NCBI GenBank assembly: GCA_947475205.1
Contig: CANJNG010000022.1
Coordinates: 1 to 39,550, forward strand
Reading direction: 5' to 3'
From: Bacteroidota bacterium
Lineage (GTDB): Bacteria; Bacteroidota; Bacteroidia; JAIBAJ01
Length of the DNA stretch: 39,550 nucleotides
Part shown: piece after piece, positions 7,611-15,692 of the stretch
How positions within the stretch are numbered: position 1 is the first letter of the stretch
Layout: each line of letters opens with the position of its first letter
Made by a program: the position numbers and the translations under genes
The notes under the pieces: generated by a model
What the model saw: the letters and a program-made list of their open reading frames with translations, nothing else
Told to the model about the DNA's origin: nothing
Database searches by the model: none

Positions 7611-8978
7611 ATGAAATACGCAGAAAATATACTCGAAACCATAGGGAATACGCCTATCGTGAAATTGAATAAAGTGGTGAAAGGCTTACCCTGTTTGGTT
7701 TTAGCTAAAGTAGAAACCTTCAACCCGGGCAACAGCATCAAAGACCGGATGGCGGTGCAAATGATTGAGGATGCCGAAGCCGATGGGCGATTGAAACCTG
7801 GTGGAACCATTATTGAAGGCACATCCGGAAACACAGGTATGGGATTAGCCTTGGCCGCAATTGTCAAAGGCTATAAAATGATTTGCACCATGCCCGACAA
7901 GCAAAGCAAGGAAAAGATGGACATCCTTCGTGCAGTTGGGGCAGAAGTGGTGGTAACCCCTACCAACGTTGAACCCGAGGACCCACGTAGTTATTACTCT
8001 GTTGCCAGAAGGTTGAACAAAGAAATCCCCAATTCTTTTTATCCGAATCAATACGATAACCTGAGCAACACCAAAGCCCATTATTTAACCACCGGCCCCG
8101 AAATCTGGCAACAAACCGAAGGGAAAATTACCCACTTAGTGGTGGGCGTTGGAACAGGCGGCACTATTTGCGGAACAGGAAAATACCTGAAGGAGCAAAA
8201 TCCAAACATTAAAATTTGGGGAATAGATACCTACGGTTCGGTGTTTAAGAAGTATCACGAAACCGGAGAATTTGATAAGGAAGAAATTTACAGTTACCTC
8301 ACCGAAGGCATTGGAGAAGACATCCTTCCGGCCAATGTGGACTTTAAAGTAATTGATCATTTCGAGAAAGTAACCGATAAAGACGGAATGCTAATGACCC
8401 GCCGTATTGCTCGCGAAGAAGGCATTTTTGTGGGAAACAGTGCCGGAAGTGCAGTAGCCGGATTGCTCCAAATGAAAGCCATGCTAAAACCCGAAGACGT
8501 GGTTGTTATTATCTTCCACGACCATGGCAGCCGTTATGTTGGGAAGATTTTTAACGATGATTGGATGCGTGAACGCGGCCTATTAGACCGTGGCGAGAAG
8601 ACCACCGCTGCCGACATTATCCGCAAGGTAAACCAGCAGCAATTGGTAAGTGTAACGCCTGAAACCACCGCTGCCGACGCTATTTCCATTATCACCGGAA
8701 GCGATGTATCCCAATTACCCGTGATGTTTGATGGCGAAGTGGTAGGATCCATCAGCGAAACCCAGCTTTTTGCTAAGTTGATAGAAAACCCCGAACTTAA
8801 ATCAGCCTTAGTAAAAGATATTATGTCGCCTCCCTTCCCTATGTTGGATAAGGATGCCACTATTGACGAAATCAGCCAACTTTTAGCTCAGCAAAACCCC
8901 GCAGTATTGGTTAAAGATGCGTATGGCAAGCTCAAAATTATTACCCGCCACGATGTAATTAAGGCCTTGGCGGATTAG
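7611..8978 (+). CDS. Cystathionine beta-synthase-like PLP enzyme with CBS domain pair
   Basis: A 455-residue fold-type II PLP enzyme. K44 in NSIKDR is the Schiff-base lysine, TSGNTG (71-76) binds substrate and GTGGT (181-185) binds the PLP phosphate. After about residue 335 come two CBS motifs, as in eukaryotic cystathionine beta-synthase, which joins serine and homocysteine. A cysteine-synthase activity cannot be excluded, but the CBS tail favours cystathionine synthesis and allosteric control. The ATG at 7611 is chosen over an in-frame ATG 16 codons earlier because the added residues are not family-like and the predicted promoter lies in them. No methionine-pathway gene is adjacent. Confidence 0.88.
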   Translation: MKYAENILETIGNTPIVKLNKVVKGLPCLVLAKVETFNPGNSIKDRMAVQMIEDAEADGRLKPGGTIIEGTSGNTGMGLALAAIVKGYKMICTMPDKQSKEKMDILRAVGAEVVVTPTNVEPEDPRSYYSVARRLNKEIPNSFYPNQYDNLSNTKAHYLTTGPEIWQQTEGKITHLVVGVGTGGTICGTGKYLKEQNPNIKIWGIDTYGSVFKKYHETGEFDKEEIYSYLTEGIGEDILPANVDFKVIDHFEKVTDKDGMLMTRRIAREEGIFVGNSAGSAVAGLLQMKAMLKPEDVVVIIFHDHGSRYVGKIFNDDWMRERGLLDRGEKTTAADIIRKVNQQQLVSVTPETTAADAISIITGSDVSQLPVMFDGEVVGSISETQLFAKLIENPELKSALVKDIMSPPFPMLDKDATIDEISQLLAQQNPAVLVKDAYGKLKIITRHDVIKALAD

Positions 8979-9298
8979 TAGGGTTGAAGCTTTGTTTGTG
9001 AAATATTCTTTCTCCAAGGAATAAAGGATTGCACCCATTAATGAACTGGGGGTGATTTTTAACCTTGGGGCTATTGAAGAAGGAAGGGGCTGTAACGTTC
9101 ATTCGTGGCACAACCCTTCCGGCTTAACGGAAGGGCTCAGAGCTACAAAAACATACAAAATACTTCGCTGTAAAAATAAAAAGGTTTATGAATTTTGTTA
9201 GTGTGGGTCAGAACGGCAAAGACTTCTTGGCTAACTTTAAGAAAACAAAACACTAATTCTAAAAACCGCTTTCAACGAACACCTTGGCCATCGGGGGC
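8979..9298. other. Intergenic region with a hairpin, no supported gene
   Basis: This 320-base gap separates the convergent CBS gene and the pLGIC gene. It holds an 8-bp perfect stem, CCCTTCCG at 9114-9121 with CGGAAGGG at 9128-9135, around a 6-base loop; no T-run follows on either side, so it is not a textbook terminator. A short open frame of 22 codons starting at 9188 and a longer one from 9195 have no recognisable features. It is the downstream boundary of the A+T-rich gene block. Confidence 0.55.
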
Positions 9299-10249
9299 CT
9301 ATGCACTTAATGCTATTAATATTAAAATCAAATTTATCCCCAAATATGAGAAGAGAATTGAAAGGGAGGAAATCCTATCAAACTTCTGCTGCTTTTTGAT
9401 TTTACCTGAATCATAAATTTTGAGGGAAAGTAATGATAGAAATATTGTTGCGAGGATATAAATAAATGTAATGTCATGGATTTTATCAATCAAAGTGAAA
9501 GCTATGCTTTCCGGCATATTTGAATCAACTACGTATTTGTTCCCAATTGCGGCAAACAAACCACCAATGCTCAACCCAAACCTGGGGTCAACATAAATAG
9601 GTTTAATGTAGAAAACGAGAAATGAAACGAAAAATGCTACATAACAACCTGTGAATAGTTTGAAGAATAAAGCCCAACTATCTCTTGAGAGAAATATCGT
9701 ATAGTAAACTTTGGAATAATTGCTTTCTCCGTTAAGAGTGGAATCTCCGAAATCAGATTTATAATGACTGATTCCTGTTTTGATACTGGAACTGTCCATT
9801 TTCCAACCTTTTACATCAATTTCAGAACTATATTCAAATCTATTTTTATCCGCCGCTAAGAAAACTTTTCTTGTATCATGTTCACTTTCTTCTAAAATGA
9901 CTTCCAATTTCTGATGGTCAAAAGGATAATGTTGCAAATCCCAATTTTGATTGATGGTTGCTTTGCAATTTTGAGATGCCCAAAATTGATTATTTCTCTT
10001 TTCTGTACTTGTATTCAGATAGTTGTATTCTTTTGCGTTAGCAATTTCAATTGTAGATAAAGGTTTTAGAGTATCATTTTTATAAACAAACCACATCCAC
10101 AAATCAACATCATAAGAAAAGGCACTTGAATTGAAATCATATAATGATTTAAGGTAAATACCTGTTCTGACGGTATCAGGTAGTTTTAGTGCAAATGTGA
10201 TTTGCACTAAAAATAAAAACACTGTGAAAACTAAAATAGACTTTTTCAT
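9299..10249 (-). CDS. Pentameric ligand-gated ion channel (Cys-loop receptor superfamily) homologue
   Basis: A 316-residue protein with a signal peptide (about 1-20), a beta-rich extracellular region and four membrane helices at roughly 195-215, 223-242, 257-277 and 295-314. WDLQHYPFD at 103-111 matches the WDLR..FPFD.Q.L core of the pLGIC ligand-binding domain (the Pro-loop), and the early YDVDLWMWFVYKND fits the strand before it. The bounding cysteines of animal Cys-loops are absent, as in other bacterial members such as GLIC. Helix 2 (FGLSIGGLFAAIGNKYV) would line the pore; ion selectivity cannot be read off. It is the last gene of a six-gene cluster, 6 bases after the previous stop. Confidence 0.75.
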   Translation of the reverse strand: MKKSILVFTVFLFLVQITFALKLPDTVRTGIYLKSLYDFNSSAFSYDVDLWMWFVYKNDTLKPLSTIEIANAKEYNYLNTSTEKRNNQFWASQNCKATINQNWDLQHYPFDHQKLEVILEESEHDTRKVFLAADKNRFEYSSEIDVKGWKMDSSSIKTGISHYKSDFGDSTLNGESNYSKVYYTIFLSRDSWALFFKLFTGCYVAFFVSFLVFYIKPIYVDPRFGLSIGGLFAAIGNKYVVDSNMPESIAFTLIDKIHDITFIYILATIFLSLLSLKIYDSGKIKKQQKFDRISSLSILFSYLGINLILILIALSA

Positions 10250-10255
10250 TGTTGG

Positions 10256-10759
10256 TTAGTGGTACATTGGCAGTGTAGGATAGGGAATAAACTGGTCGAG
10301 GAGTGGAGTTAAACCTGTTTTGGTAACAATTGAAAGAGCAATTACAATTCCACTAAATAAAATGACGGCACTCGTATTATTATTCACCGTTTCAATAAAA
10401 ATGCTTTTTCCCTTTTGAACCATACTAAACATAAGTATCGAAAGCCAAACGATAACAATAAAGGATATTAAGACAATGCCTACAAACTTTGTAAAGTAAA
10501 AAAGTTCTTGAATCAATAAATCGTTTCCTGCAAAACTTGAAGGTAAGACTTTTACAAGGGTTTGAAAAGTTGTTGTCATTTCTGCTAAAAGCATAGAACT
10601 ACAAATAAATAGAACTACTTTCATAATATCTATTGTTATGGGGGTTTCTATTTCAGACAGTTTCCCTTTAACTCTCGAATTAATAAAGTAATTAAGAGCG
10701 AAAATTGCTAAAAGACTACTTAGTAAGGTAGCGGTAAGAATGATAATGTTTGTTGTCAT
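10256..10759 (-). CDS. Four-helix hypothetical membrane protein
   Basis: A 167-residue protein not recognised as any family. It has four hydrophobic segments at about residues 4-24, 46-62, 87-112 and 129-147, a short basic loop after the first (NSRVKGKLSE), and a proline-containing C-terminal tail (FIPYPTLPMYH). No catalytic motif is seen. It begins one base after the stop of the transglutaminase-like gene and ends 6 bases before the pLGIC gene, so it must be translated from the same message and is a plausible partner or regulator of the channel. Confidence 0.75.
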   Translation of the reverse strand: MTTNIIILTATLLSSLLAIFALNYFINSRVKGKLSEIETPITIDIMKVVLFICSSMLLAEMTTTFQTLVKVLPSSFAGNDLLIQELFYFTKFVGIVLISFIVIVWLSILMFSMVQKGKSIFIETVNNNTSAVILFSGIVIALSIVTKTGLTPLLDQFIPYPTLPMYH

Positions 10760-10760
10760 T

Positions 10761-12398
10761 TTAGTTTTGATTATTTGAGATTAGATTAATATTCCAGAAA
10801 CGCATATCCGATTGTTCACGAGGGAACTGGCCAGGTTCAAAACCTGTAGCTGTGGTTTCCCATAACACATATTGCTTGTTGTTAATAGTTTTAGCCACTC
10901 CGCTGAATGGAAGGTTAATCCCAATTACAGAGTGTTTATATAACTCGCTTCCCAGCATTGCTACATCATAATTGTAGTGATTCAGAATTGTGAAAAGTAA
11001 TAATGTTCTTGTATCGCAGTCGCCTTTTAGACTTCCAACAAACTCAACGGGTGAAAGTAGCCCATATTTTATATTTCCTTCACAAACACCGCCATTTCTC
11101 AAATAACTACTAATGAAATCATCATTGTACAAATTAGCATCGCAAGGTGCATTGAGAATAAGGGTATATGGAATATCTTGTATGCAAGAAGTAATTACTT
11201 TGCAAAATTGGATTCTATCCAAATTGTTCTTTGTTTTTAAGGAATCAAACATCGCATATACTTTAGTTAGTTTGGTTTTGTCAAAATCATAAACGCTTGA
11301 AACAATCGAGTTGTATTGGGATGGAGATTGATTTGAATAGGAAAGATTGTTCCTGAAATTACTTGCTTGAATGTAGTTAGATTCACGAACTTCTAGATTA
11401 GCTGAGTAGGTTTTACTGTCATAGTCGTTCCATATTCTATGATGTGAAATAATTCTATCTCCCTTTAATTCAGTATCAGGAATTGGTTTAGGAGTAGGCA
11501 AATTGTCGTCTGTGGTAGGGTGCTTCTGAACGTATGGCTTTCTAATTGTATTTTTAAATAGTGGAAATAGACTTCCTAAAAATAAAAGAATGAATGCAAT
11601 TCCTATTAAATATAGAAAACCCTGCCATAACTTTACTAGCAATGAGTTGAAAATAGATAATAAGTAAATTATACCCCATATAATCAATAAGGGTAAAATT
11701 AGCTTCCACCCAAATAGGAATAATGGGATTAAGAATAAACCAATAAAACCTAATTGAATAATTCCAACTAAGATTCCCCACCAATCTGTAGATGTTTGTT
11801 TTTCAAATTTCCAATCTCCCCAATAGGTTGATTTATCTGATTTGTAATATTCCCAACGCTTGTAATTGCCTTTAACTTCTGTATTGCCTGTTTGCGTATT
11901 GGTTTTAATAGCAACAGAAGTAGGCTTTATATGTGAATCAATTTGTTCTTCATCCGAATCAGGAATTTCAATCTCAACATCAATTGTGTCGTAATGCTTG
12001 ATATAGCCCGAAATATCTCCAACAATATCACCTAAAACCTTATCGTTGTCGTGAACTTGATTTAGAATATCATAATTACTTAGTTTTGGTTCATTAAGGT
12101 TTATTGCGTAATTCTTTACACTACCATCTTGATAAGTGATTACACATTTAAGTGAATCAGGTAATTTGGTTAAGAATTTTTCTAATGGCTGATACTCTAT
12201 TGGCTCACCTGTTTGCCAATGATGCAAATCTTCACGGTTTGCTTTTACTTCTCCGCTTAAAACTTCTAGGTCGTAAAAGTTCTCGTGTAATAAATCCGAT
12301 TTTCGAGGGTCAAGATAACCTATAAACTTACCCTTGAATTTACCTTTAAGGTAAGTTCTACGTTCAATATGCTCCTGTATTGTTTTGTATTCAGGCAT
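10761..12398 (-). CDS. Membrane-anchored transglutaminase-like cysteine protease-fold protein
   Basis: A 545-residue protein in three parts: an N-terminal soluble region (1-200, unrecognised), three hydrophobic helices (about 207-280), and a C-terminal transglutaminase-like domain. The latter shows C461 in KGDCDTRTLL, H489 in ELYKHSVIG and an acidic residue E514 in VLWETTATG, the order and spacing of a Cys-His-Asp/Glu triad. Bacterial members are mostly proteases or acyl-transferring enzymes. Because helix number is odd, the N- and C-terminal parts should lie on opposite sides of the membrane. The start overlaps the upstream stop by 8 bases. The substrate is unknown; neighbours in the cluster are candidates. 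Confidence 0.75.
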   Translation of the reverse strand: MPEYKTIQEHIERRTYLKGKFKGKFIGYLDPRKSDLLHENFYDLEVLSGEVKANREDLHHWQTGEPIEYQPLEKFLTKLPDSLKCVITYQDGSVKNYAINLNEPKLSNYDILNQVHDNDKVLGDIVGDISGYIKHYDTIDVEIEIPDSDEEQIDSHIKPTSVAIKTNTQTGNTEVKGNYKRWEYYKSDKSTYWGDWKFEKQTSTDWWGILVGIIQLGFIGLFLIPLFLFGWKLILPLLIIWGIIYLLSIFNSLLVKLWQGFLYLIGIAFILLFLGSLFPLFKNTIRKPYVQKHPTTDDNLPTPKPIPDTELKGDRIISHHRIWNDYDSKTYSANLEVRESNYIQASNFRNNLSYSNQSPSQYNSIVSSVYDFDKTKLTKVYAMFDSLKTKNNLDRIQFCKVITSCIQDIPYTLILNAPCDANLYNDDFISSYLRNGGVCEGNIKYGLLSPVEFVGSLKGDCDTRTLLLFTILNHYNYDVAMLGSELYKHSVIGINLPFSGVAKTINNKQYVLWETTATGFEPGQFPREQSDMRFWNINLISNNQN

Positions 12399-13353
12399 TA
12401 TATAGGTCTGAAACTAAATCTTCCTCTTTTGCAAACTGACGACCATCCGTTTTTCGGATAGTGTTAAACGGGGCATCAATAAAGGATTCGGAAAATTGCT
12501 TATACTGATATTGGGATTGTTGAAATAGTTGGCTGTATTTAATTTTGAATGTTGAGTATTCATCTACCACAATTTGAGTCTCTATTTGCTTTTTCTTTAG
12601 GAAATATTCTTCCTGTTCTCCTATATAATTCTTTAAATATGCAGGGGCAAGAAAAATAACTATAATAAAGAATGTGAAAACCCAACAGCCAAGATACTTT
12701 GTACAGAGGACTTTAATACCATAAAGGAAATATGTATTGTTGTTCACTAATTTAGCCATTGCCTTTATTGATTCATTTTTCCGCTCTGATTTCCTTTCAA
12801 TCAAATTTTCATAATACTCAAGTTGCGTATTAGGAATGTTTTTGGAGGATTGAATCTTCTCTTGGTCGGCAATTAATTTTATTACAGCTATTTCCGCAGT
12901 AAAATATTTATTTATTGAATCACTATATGATTTGATTTCCTCATTTCTATGAATCTCTATTTCGTGATTTAACGCCCCTGAAAACAAAAAAACCTCAATT
13001 GGCTTAGAAACAATTACTGCGATAAAACAAACAAAGGTCAATCTGATACCAATTGAAAATATTTTCGACTTGGTGTCTGAAATTACAGGTAGTGTGTTTT
13101 TTGAAAGGGTGTAAAGAATCAACAAATAAATATTGGTAATCATTACAGAGAAAATGATTCCAATTAATACACCAATTGCAAAGTTTTGGAAGAGTGTTGT
13201 AAAAGCAATAAAGAAACTTAAAAAACATATAACAAAGATGCAAAACACAAATAGACCTATTGCGGCAAATCTATTCTGTAAATCAAGATTACAGCGGCTG
13301 ATAATATTATAGTCGTCAGCCGACAATGTGCAAAGCGATTTCCTAAGATTCAT
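12391..13353 (-). CDS. DUF4407-like membrane protein (second, divergent copy)
   Basis: A 320-residue protein with three N-terminal helices (about 29-51, 59-81, 99-115), a helical charged middle region and a fourth helix near 222-240, followed by a charged tail. The topology and the VSKPIEVFLFSGALNHEIE segment after helix 3 mirror the DUF4407 protein encoded just upstream (ISKPVEIRMFKSEIDVELH), so I read them as paralogous subunits, although this copy is shorter and lacks the N-terminal GGDRYIL motif. I chose the ATG at 13353, overlapping the upstream stop by 11 bases; a longer frame would need a TTG start. Function unknown. Confidence 0.75.
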   Translation of the reverse strand: MNLRKSLCTLSADDYNIISRCNLDLQNRFAAIGLFVFCIFVICFLSFFIAFTTLFQNFAIGVLIGIIFSVMITNIYLLILYTLSKNTLPVISDTKSKIFSIGIRLTFVCFIAVIVSKPIEVFLFSGALNHEIEIHRNEEIKSYSDSINKYFTAEIAVIKLIADQEKIQSSKNIPNTQLEYYENLIERKSERKNESIKAMAKLVNNNTYFLYGIKVLCTKYLGCWVFTFFIIVIFLAPAYLKNYIGEQEEYFLKKKQIETQIVVDEYSTFKIKYSQLFQQSQYQYKQFSESFIDAPFNTIRKTDGRQFAKEEDLVSDLYNA

Positions 13354-14590
13354 TCTTTGACTGTTCGTTTTCTTGAATCCGAATATATTTTTCAGGATTT
13401 GCGTCAATCTTTTTAATCATTTCCTCCTTGTATTTGGAAATTGCATACTCAGTTAATTCTTCTTGAATCTTTTGCAAGGCTTTCTTTTCTACCAATACTT
13501 TTTCTTTATGCAAATGAGTTACCAAATCCCTTTCTTGCCCTTCCTTATCCTTGTGATAATTATATTCAACATGGATTCCTTCTTCGGCTTTCATTAACTC
13601 TTCTACATTTTCTTTCAAGTAATCGTATGGTGATTTAACCAACATTAGTTTGAAGAAAATGGGTGTAAGTTCAATTGCCATAAAAAGCAAAGTGATGAAT
13701 AGCGAAATCCAAAATCCAGCAATGTGGTGTGAGAGTTTTATTCTTTCTAAAAGACCGTCAAGCCCTGCCGAAACTTTCTCTCCGTTTTCAATTTCGTGCT
13801 GCTTCTCATTCTCAAATTTTTTAAGATTTGTATATCCATCCCTAATAAATGGAAGGTTCTTCTGTTTCAAAAGTTTTATTTCACTATCAAGGCGAACCAT
13901 CTGGCCCTCAATTTTCCCGGCTTCTTTACCATAACCTCGGTCACCTCCATTCTGACCTCCCATTTCTCTACCTAATAAATCCTCTAGCTCAACATATCTC
14001 TTTTCTTTATTTTGGATTTCGGCTTCCCATTTTTCAATTTTCTTTTTTTCATTTTCAATCCTTCCAACATAAATTGTTTCAATTTGCGATAGATACTCCC
14101 TTTGCTTTTCCATTTGGGCATTGTGCAATTCAACATCTATTTCAGATTTAAACATTCTTATCTCAACAGGCTTTGAAATCGTTAATGCAATAATTGCCCC
14201 CATTACAATTCGAGGAATAGCCCCTTTAAGTTCTTCCATAGTAATTGCTTCTGTACCGTCCCCTTTACCTGTACTTGATACAATAAACCTATCGAGATTG
14301 AAAATCATTAATCCCCATAAGCAACCAAAAACTATAGACATTAAGGCTGTTGGTAAACTAAATTGAGAATCTAAAGTAGAACCTCTGGGTTCAAATATTG
14401 TATAAAAGGCATATCCCCCAGCTAATGCAGCCATAACACCAGTTGCAACAATAACCCCTCCTAAGCACATATATTTGACTTGGTCGGAGTATGTTGCACG
14501 GTCTAAAATGTATCTGTCGCCCCCAGAAGCACTCCATAATAAACGCATTATTGGTGTTGAAGGCGGTGTGGTGTAGTATTCTCTTTTCAT
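13343..14590 (-). CDS. DUF4407 domain membrane protein
   Basis: A 415-residue DUF4407 protein. The N-terminal LLWSASGGDRYILDRATYSD block, the GGYAFYTIF helix and FNLDRFIV after helix 2 are typical of the family. Helices lie at about 40-62, 80-98, 124-140 and 290-315. A long coiled coil (about 157-270) separates helices 3 and 4 and another (320-395) forms the tail. Such architecture suggests a scaffold or signal-transmitting membrane protein with a long extramembrane stalk. Biochemical function of DUF4407 is not known to me. It starts 3 bases after the Ig-like gene stop and overlaps its paralogue by 11 bases. Confidence 0.85.
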   Translation of the reverse strand: MKREYYTTPPSTPIMRLLWSASGGDRYILDRATYSDQVKYMCLGGVIVATGVMAALAGGYAFYTIFEPRGSTLDSQFSLPTALMSIVFGCLWGLMIFNLDRFIVSSTGKGDGTEAITMEELKGAIPRIVMGAIIALTISKPVEIRMFKSEIDVELHNAQMEKQREYLSQIETIYVGRIENEKKKIEKWEAEIQNKEKRYVELEDLLGREMGGQNGGDRGYGKEAGKIEGQMVRLDSEIKLLKQKNLPFIRDGYTNLKKFENEKQHEIENGEKVSAGLDGLLERIKLSHHIAGFWISLFITLLFMAIELTPIFFKLMLVKSPYDYLKENVEELMKAEEGIHVEYNYHKDKEGQERDLVTHLHKEKVLVEKKALQKIQEELTEYAISKYKEEMIKKIDANPEKYIRIQENEQSKNES

Positions 14591-14593
14591 TTT

Positions 14594-15115
14594 TTAGTTT
14601 GGGTTTGAGGGTTTGTAGTTTTCTAAATTAAATGGTTCAAATTCAACGAACATATATTTAAAGTCAGTTTTCAGTTTTTCATTGCAAAAAGATGTTTCCA
14701 ATTCTTCTGAATTGTGGGGTACTTCTGTCGCCAAAGGCAAAGCTGAGTTCGTATGAAATTTATTGATTAAAGTCACCTTGTCCCCTTTTACCAATAAACT
14801 CTTTTGGAATTTCCTTTCAATGCCGTGAAAGGTAATGTCAATTGGTTGATTAATATCTACTAACTTAAATTTGATGCCGTGAATGTTTCCGGCAAAAGAA
14901 CCTATGCCTTTTATTGAAATTCTATGGCATCCTTTTACTTTCCAAAGCAATTCTATCTCATTTCCTTCTATGACGATTTTATCATACAACTCAACACAAT
15001 TGAAGCGAAGCATTTTTATAAATAGTAAATTTCTAAATAGCAAATAGGTACACTTTAATCCAAGTGCTCCACTCTTGACTAAATGCTTACTCATGTTTAG
15101 AAGTTTCTTTTTCAT
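14594..15115 (-). CDS. Small Ig-like (beta-sandwich) protein, first gene of the membrane cluster
   Basis: A 173-residue protein. Residues about 40-105 read as a beta-sandwich repeat of the form IEGNEIELLWKVKGCHRISI, then a G-rich turn and a further strand, the pattern of bacterial Ig-like domains (G-x-x-I-x-L-x-W-x-V). A moderately hydrophobic stretch near residues 20-35 could be a membrane or peripheral anchor, but there is no clear signal peptide. A possible second strand-rich portion follows. The ATG at 15115 is chosen over a GTG 33 codons upstream because the extra residues are His/Ser-rich and unlike a folded domain. The role is likely binding or assembly, which is inference. Confidence 0.6.
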   Translation of the reverse strand: MKKKLLNMSKHLVKSGALGLKCTYLLFRNLLFIKMLRFNCVELYDKIVIEGNEIELLWKVKGCHRISIKGIGSFAGNIHGIKFKLVDINQPIDITFHGIERKFQKSLLVKGDKVTLINKFHTNSALPLATEVPHNSEELETSFCNEKLKTDFKYMFVEFEPFNLENYKPSNPN

Positions 15116-15329
15116 TGGAAACAGGTCAATGTCGGAGTGGTGAGAGTGTTGGTGTTGAATTTTGCGAGTATGGAATAGTCTGTAATCATTTGAAGCTTTA
15201 GATTTCCTCCCCACCCTTCAAAAATATCCACCCTCCCCCTCCCTCCAACAACACCCTCTGAATTTTTTTTTAAATCAGCCAAACCCTTCAAATCGCTTAT
15301 CCCCACTGAATTTCAATGAATTTAAGGCT

Positions 15330-15351
15330 TTAAAAATGGGCCCATTTTTAA
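15330..15351. promoter_or_regulatory. 22-bp perfect palindrome upstream of the membrane cluster
   Basis: TTAAAAATGGG is followed directly by its exact reverse complement, giving a 22-bp palindrome centred on GGGCCC. It lies about 215 bases upstream of the first ATG (15115) of the minus-strand cluster. It could be an operator for a dimeric regulator or, if read as RNA with a GGCC loop, a two-way terminator, since each strand ends in a T-rich arm. The sequence alone does not decide. Confidence 0.5.
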
Positions 15352-15595
15352 CATCTCGGGAAGGCCTTTCAGAAAAGAAATTCTAAAAAAACCGCGAGTT
15401 TTGGAAGAATTTACCTCGGAGGCAAAATCGGAACTAGGCAGCAAAGGGCAACCGCAAATTTAGCCCAATCGTAATTTTGTATTTCGTTTGGTCGCTCGAC
15501 ACCATCGTGTGGTCGCTCCGCTCGAATGCTACTTTCATTTAAGTATGTTTAGTTCTTCAATAAAAATTTTGTTGTCAATTGCTCGAAACGAAAAG

Positions 15596-15623
15596 GCAGG
15601 GGCGATTCATGAATCGCCCCTGC
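15596..15623. repeat. 28-bp perfect palindrome, dispersed GGGGCGATTCATGAATCGCC-type repeat
   Basis: GCAGGGGCGATTCA at 15596-15609 is followed by its exact reverse complement to 15623. About 20 bases on, GGGCGGACACAAGG and GCTGCCCCTAC (about 15646-15671) form an imperfect second hairpin. Both words resemble short palindromic units that I recognise as scattered through many bacterial genomes. The rest of 15216-15692 holds no supported gene; it includes a CGCTC-rich stretch near 15490-15530. Confidence 0.7.
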
Positions 15624-15692
15624 AATCATATTCGTGAAAATAAAAAGGGCGGACACAAGGGCTGCCCCTACAAATTGTCCATTGCCAATTCC

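Noticed and set aside
9195-9416. Plus-strand 73-codon frame between the CBS and pLGIC genes
   Set aside because: It overlaps the pLGIC gene on the other strand and has no protein-like features.
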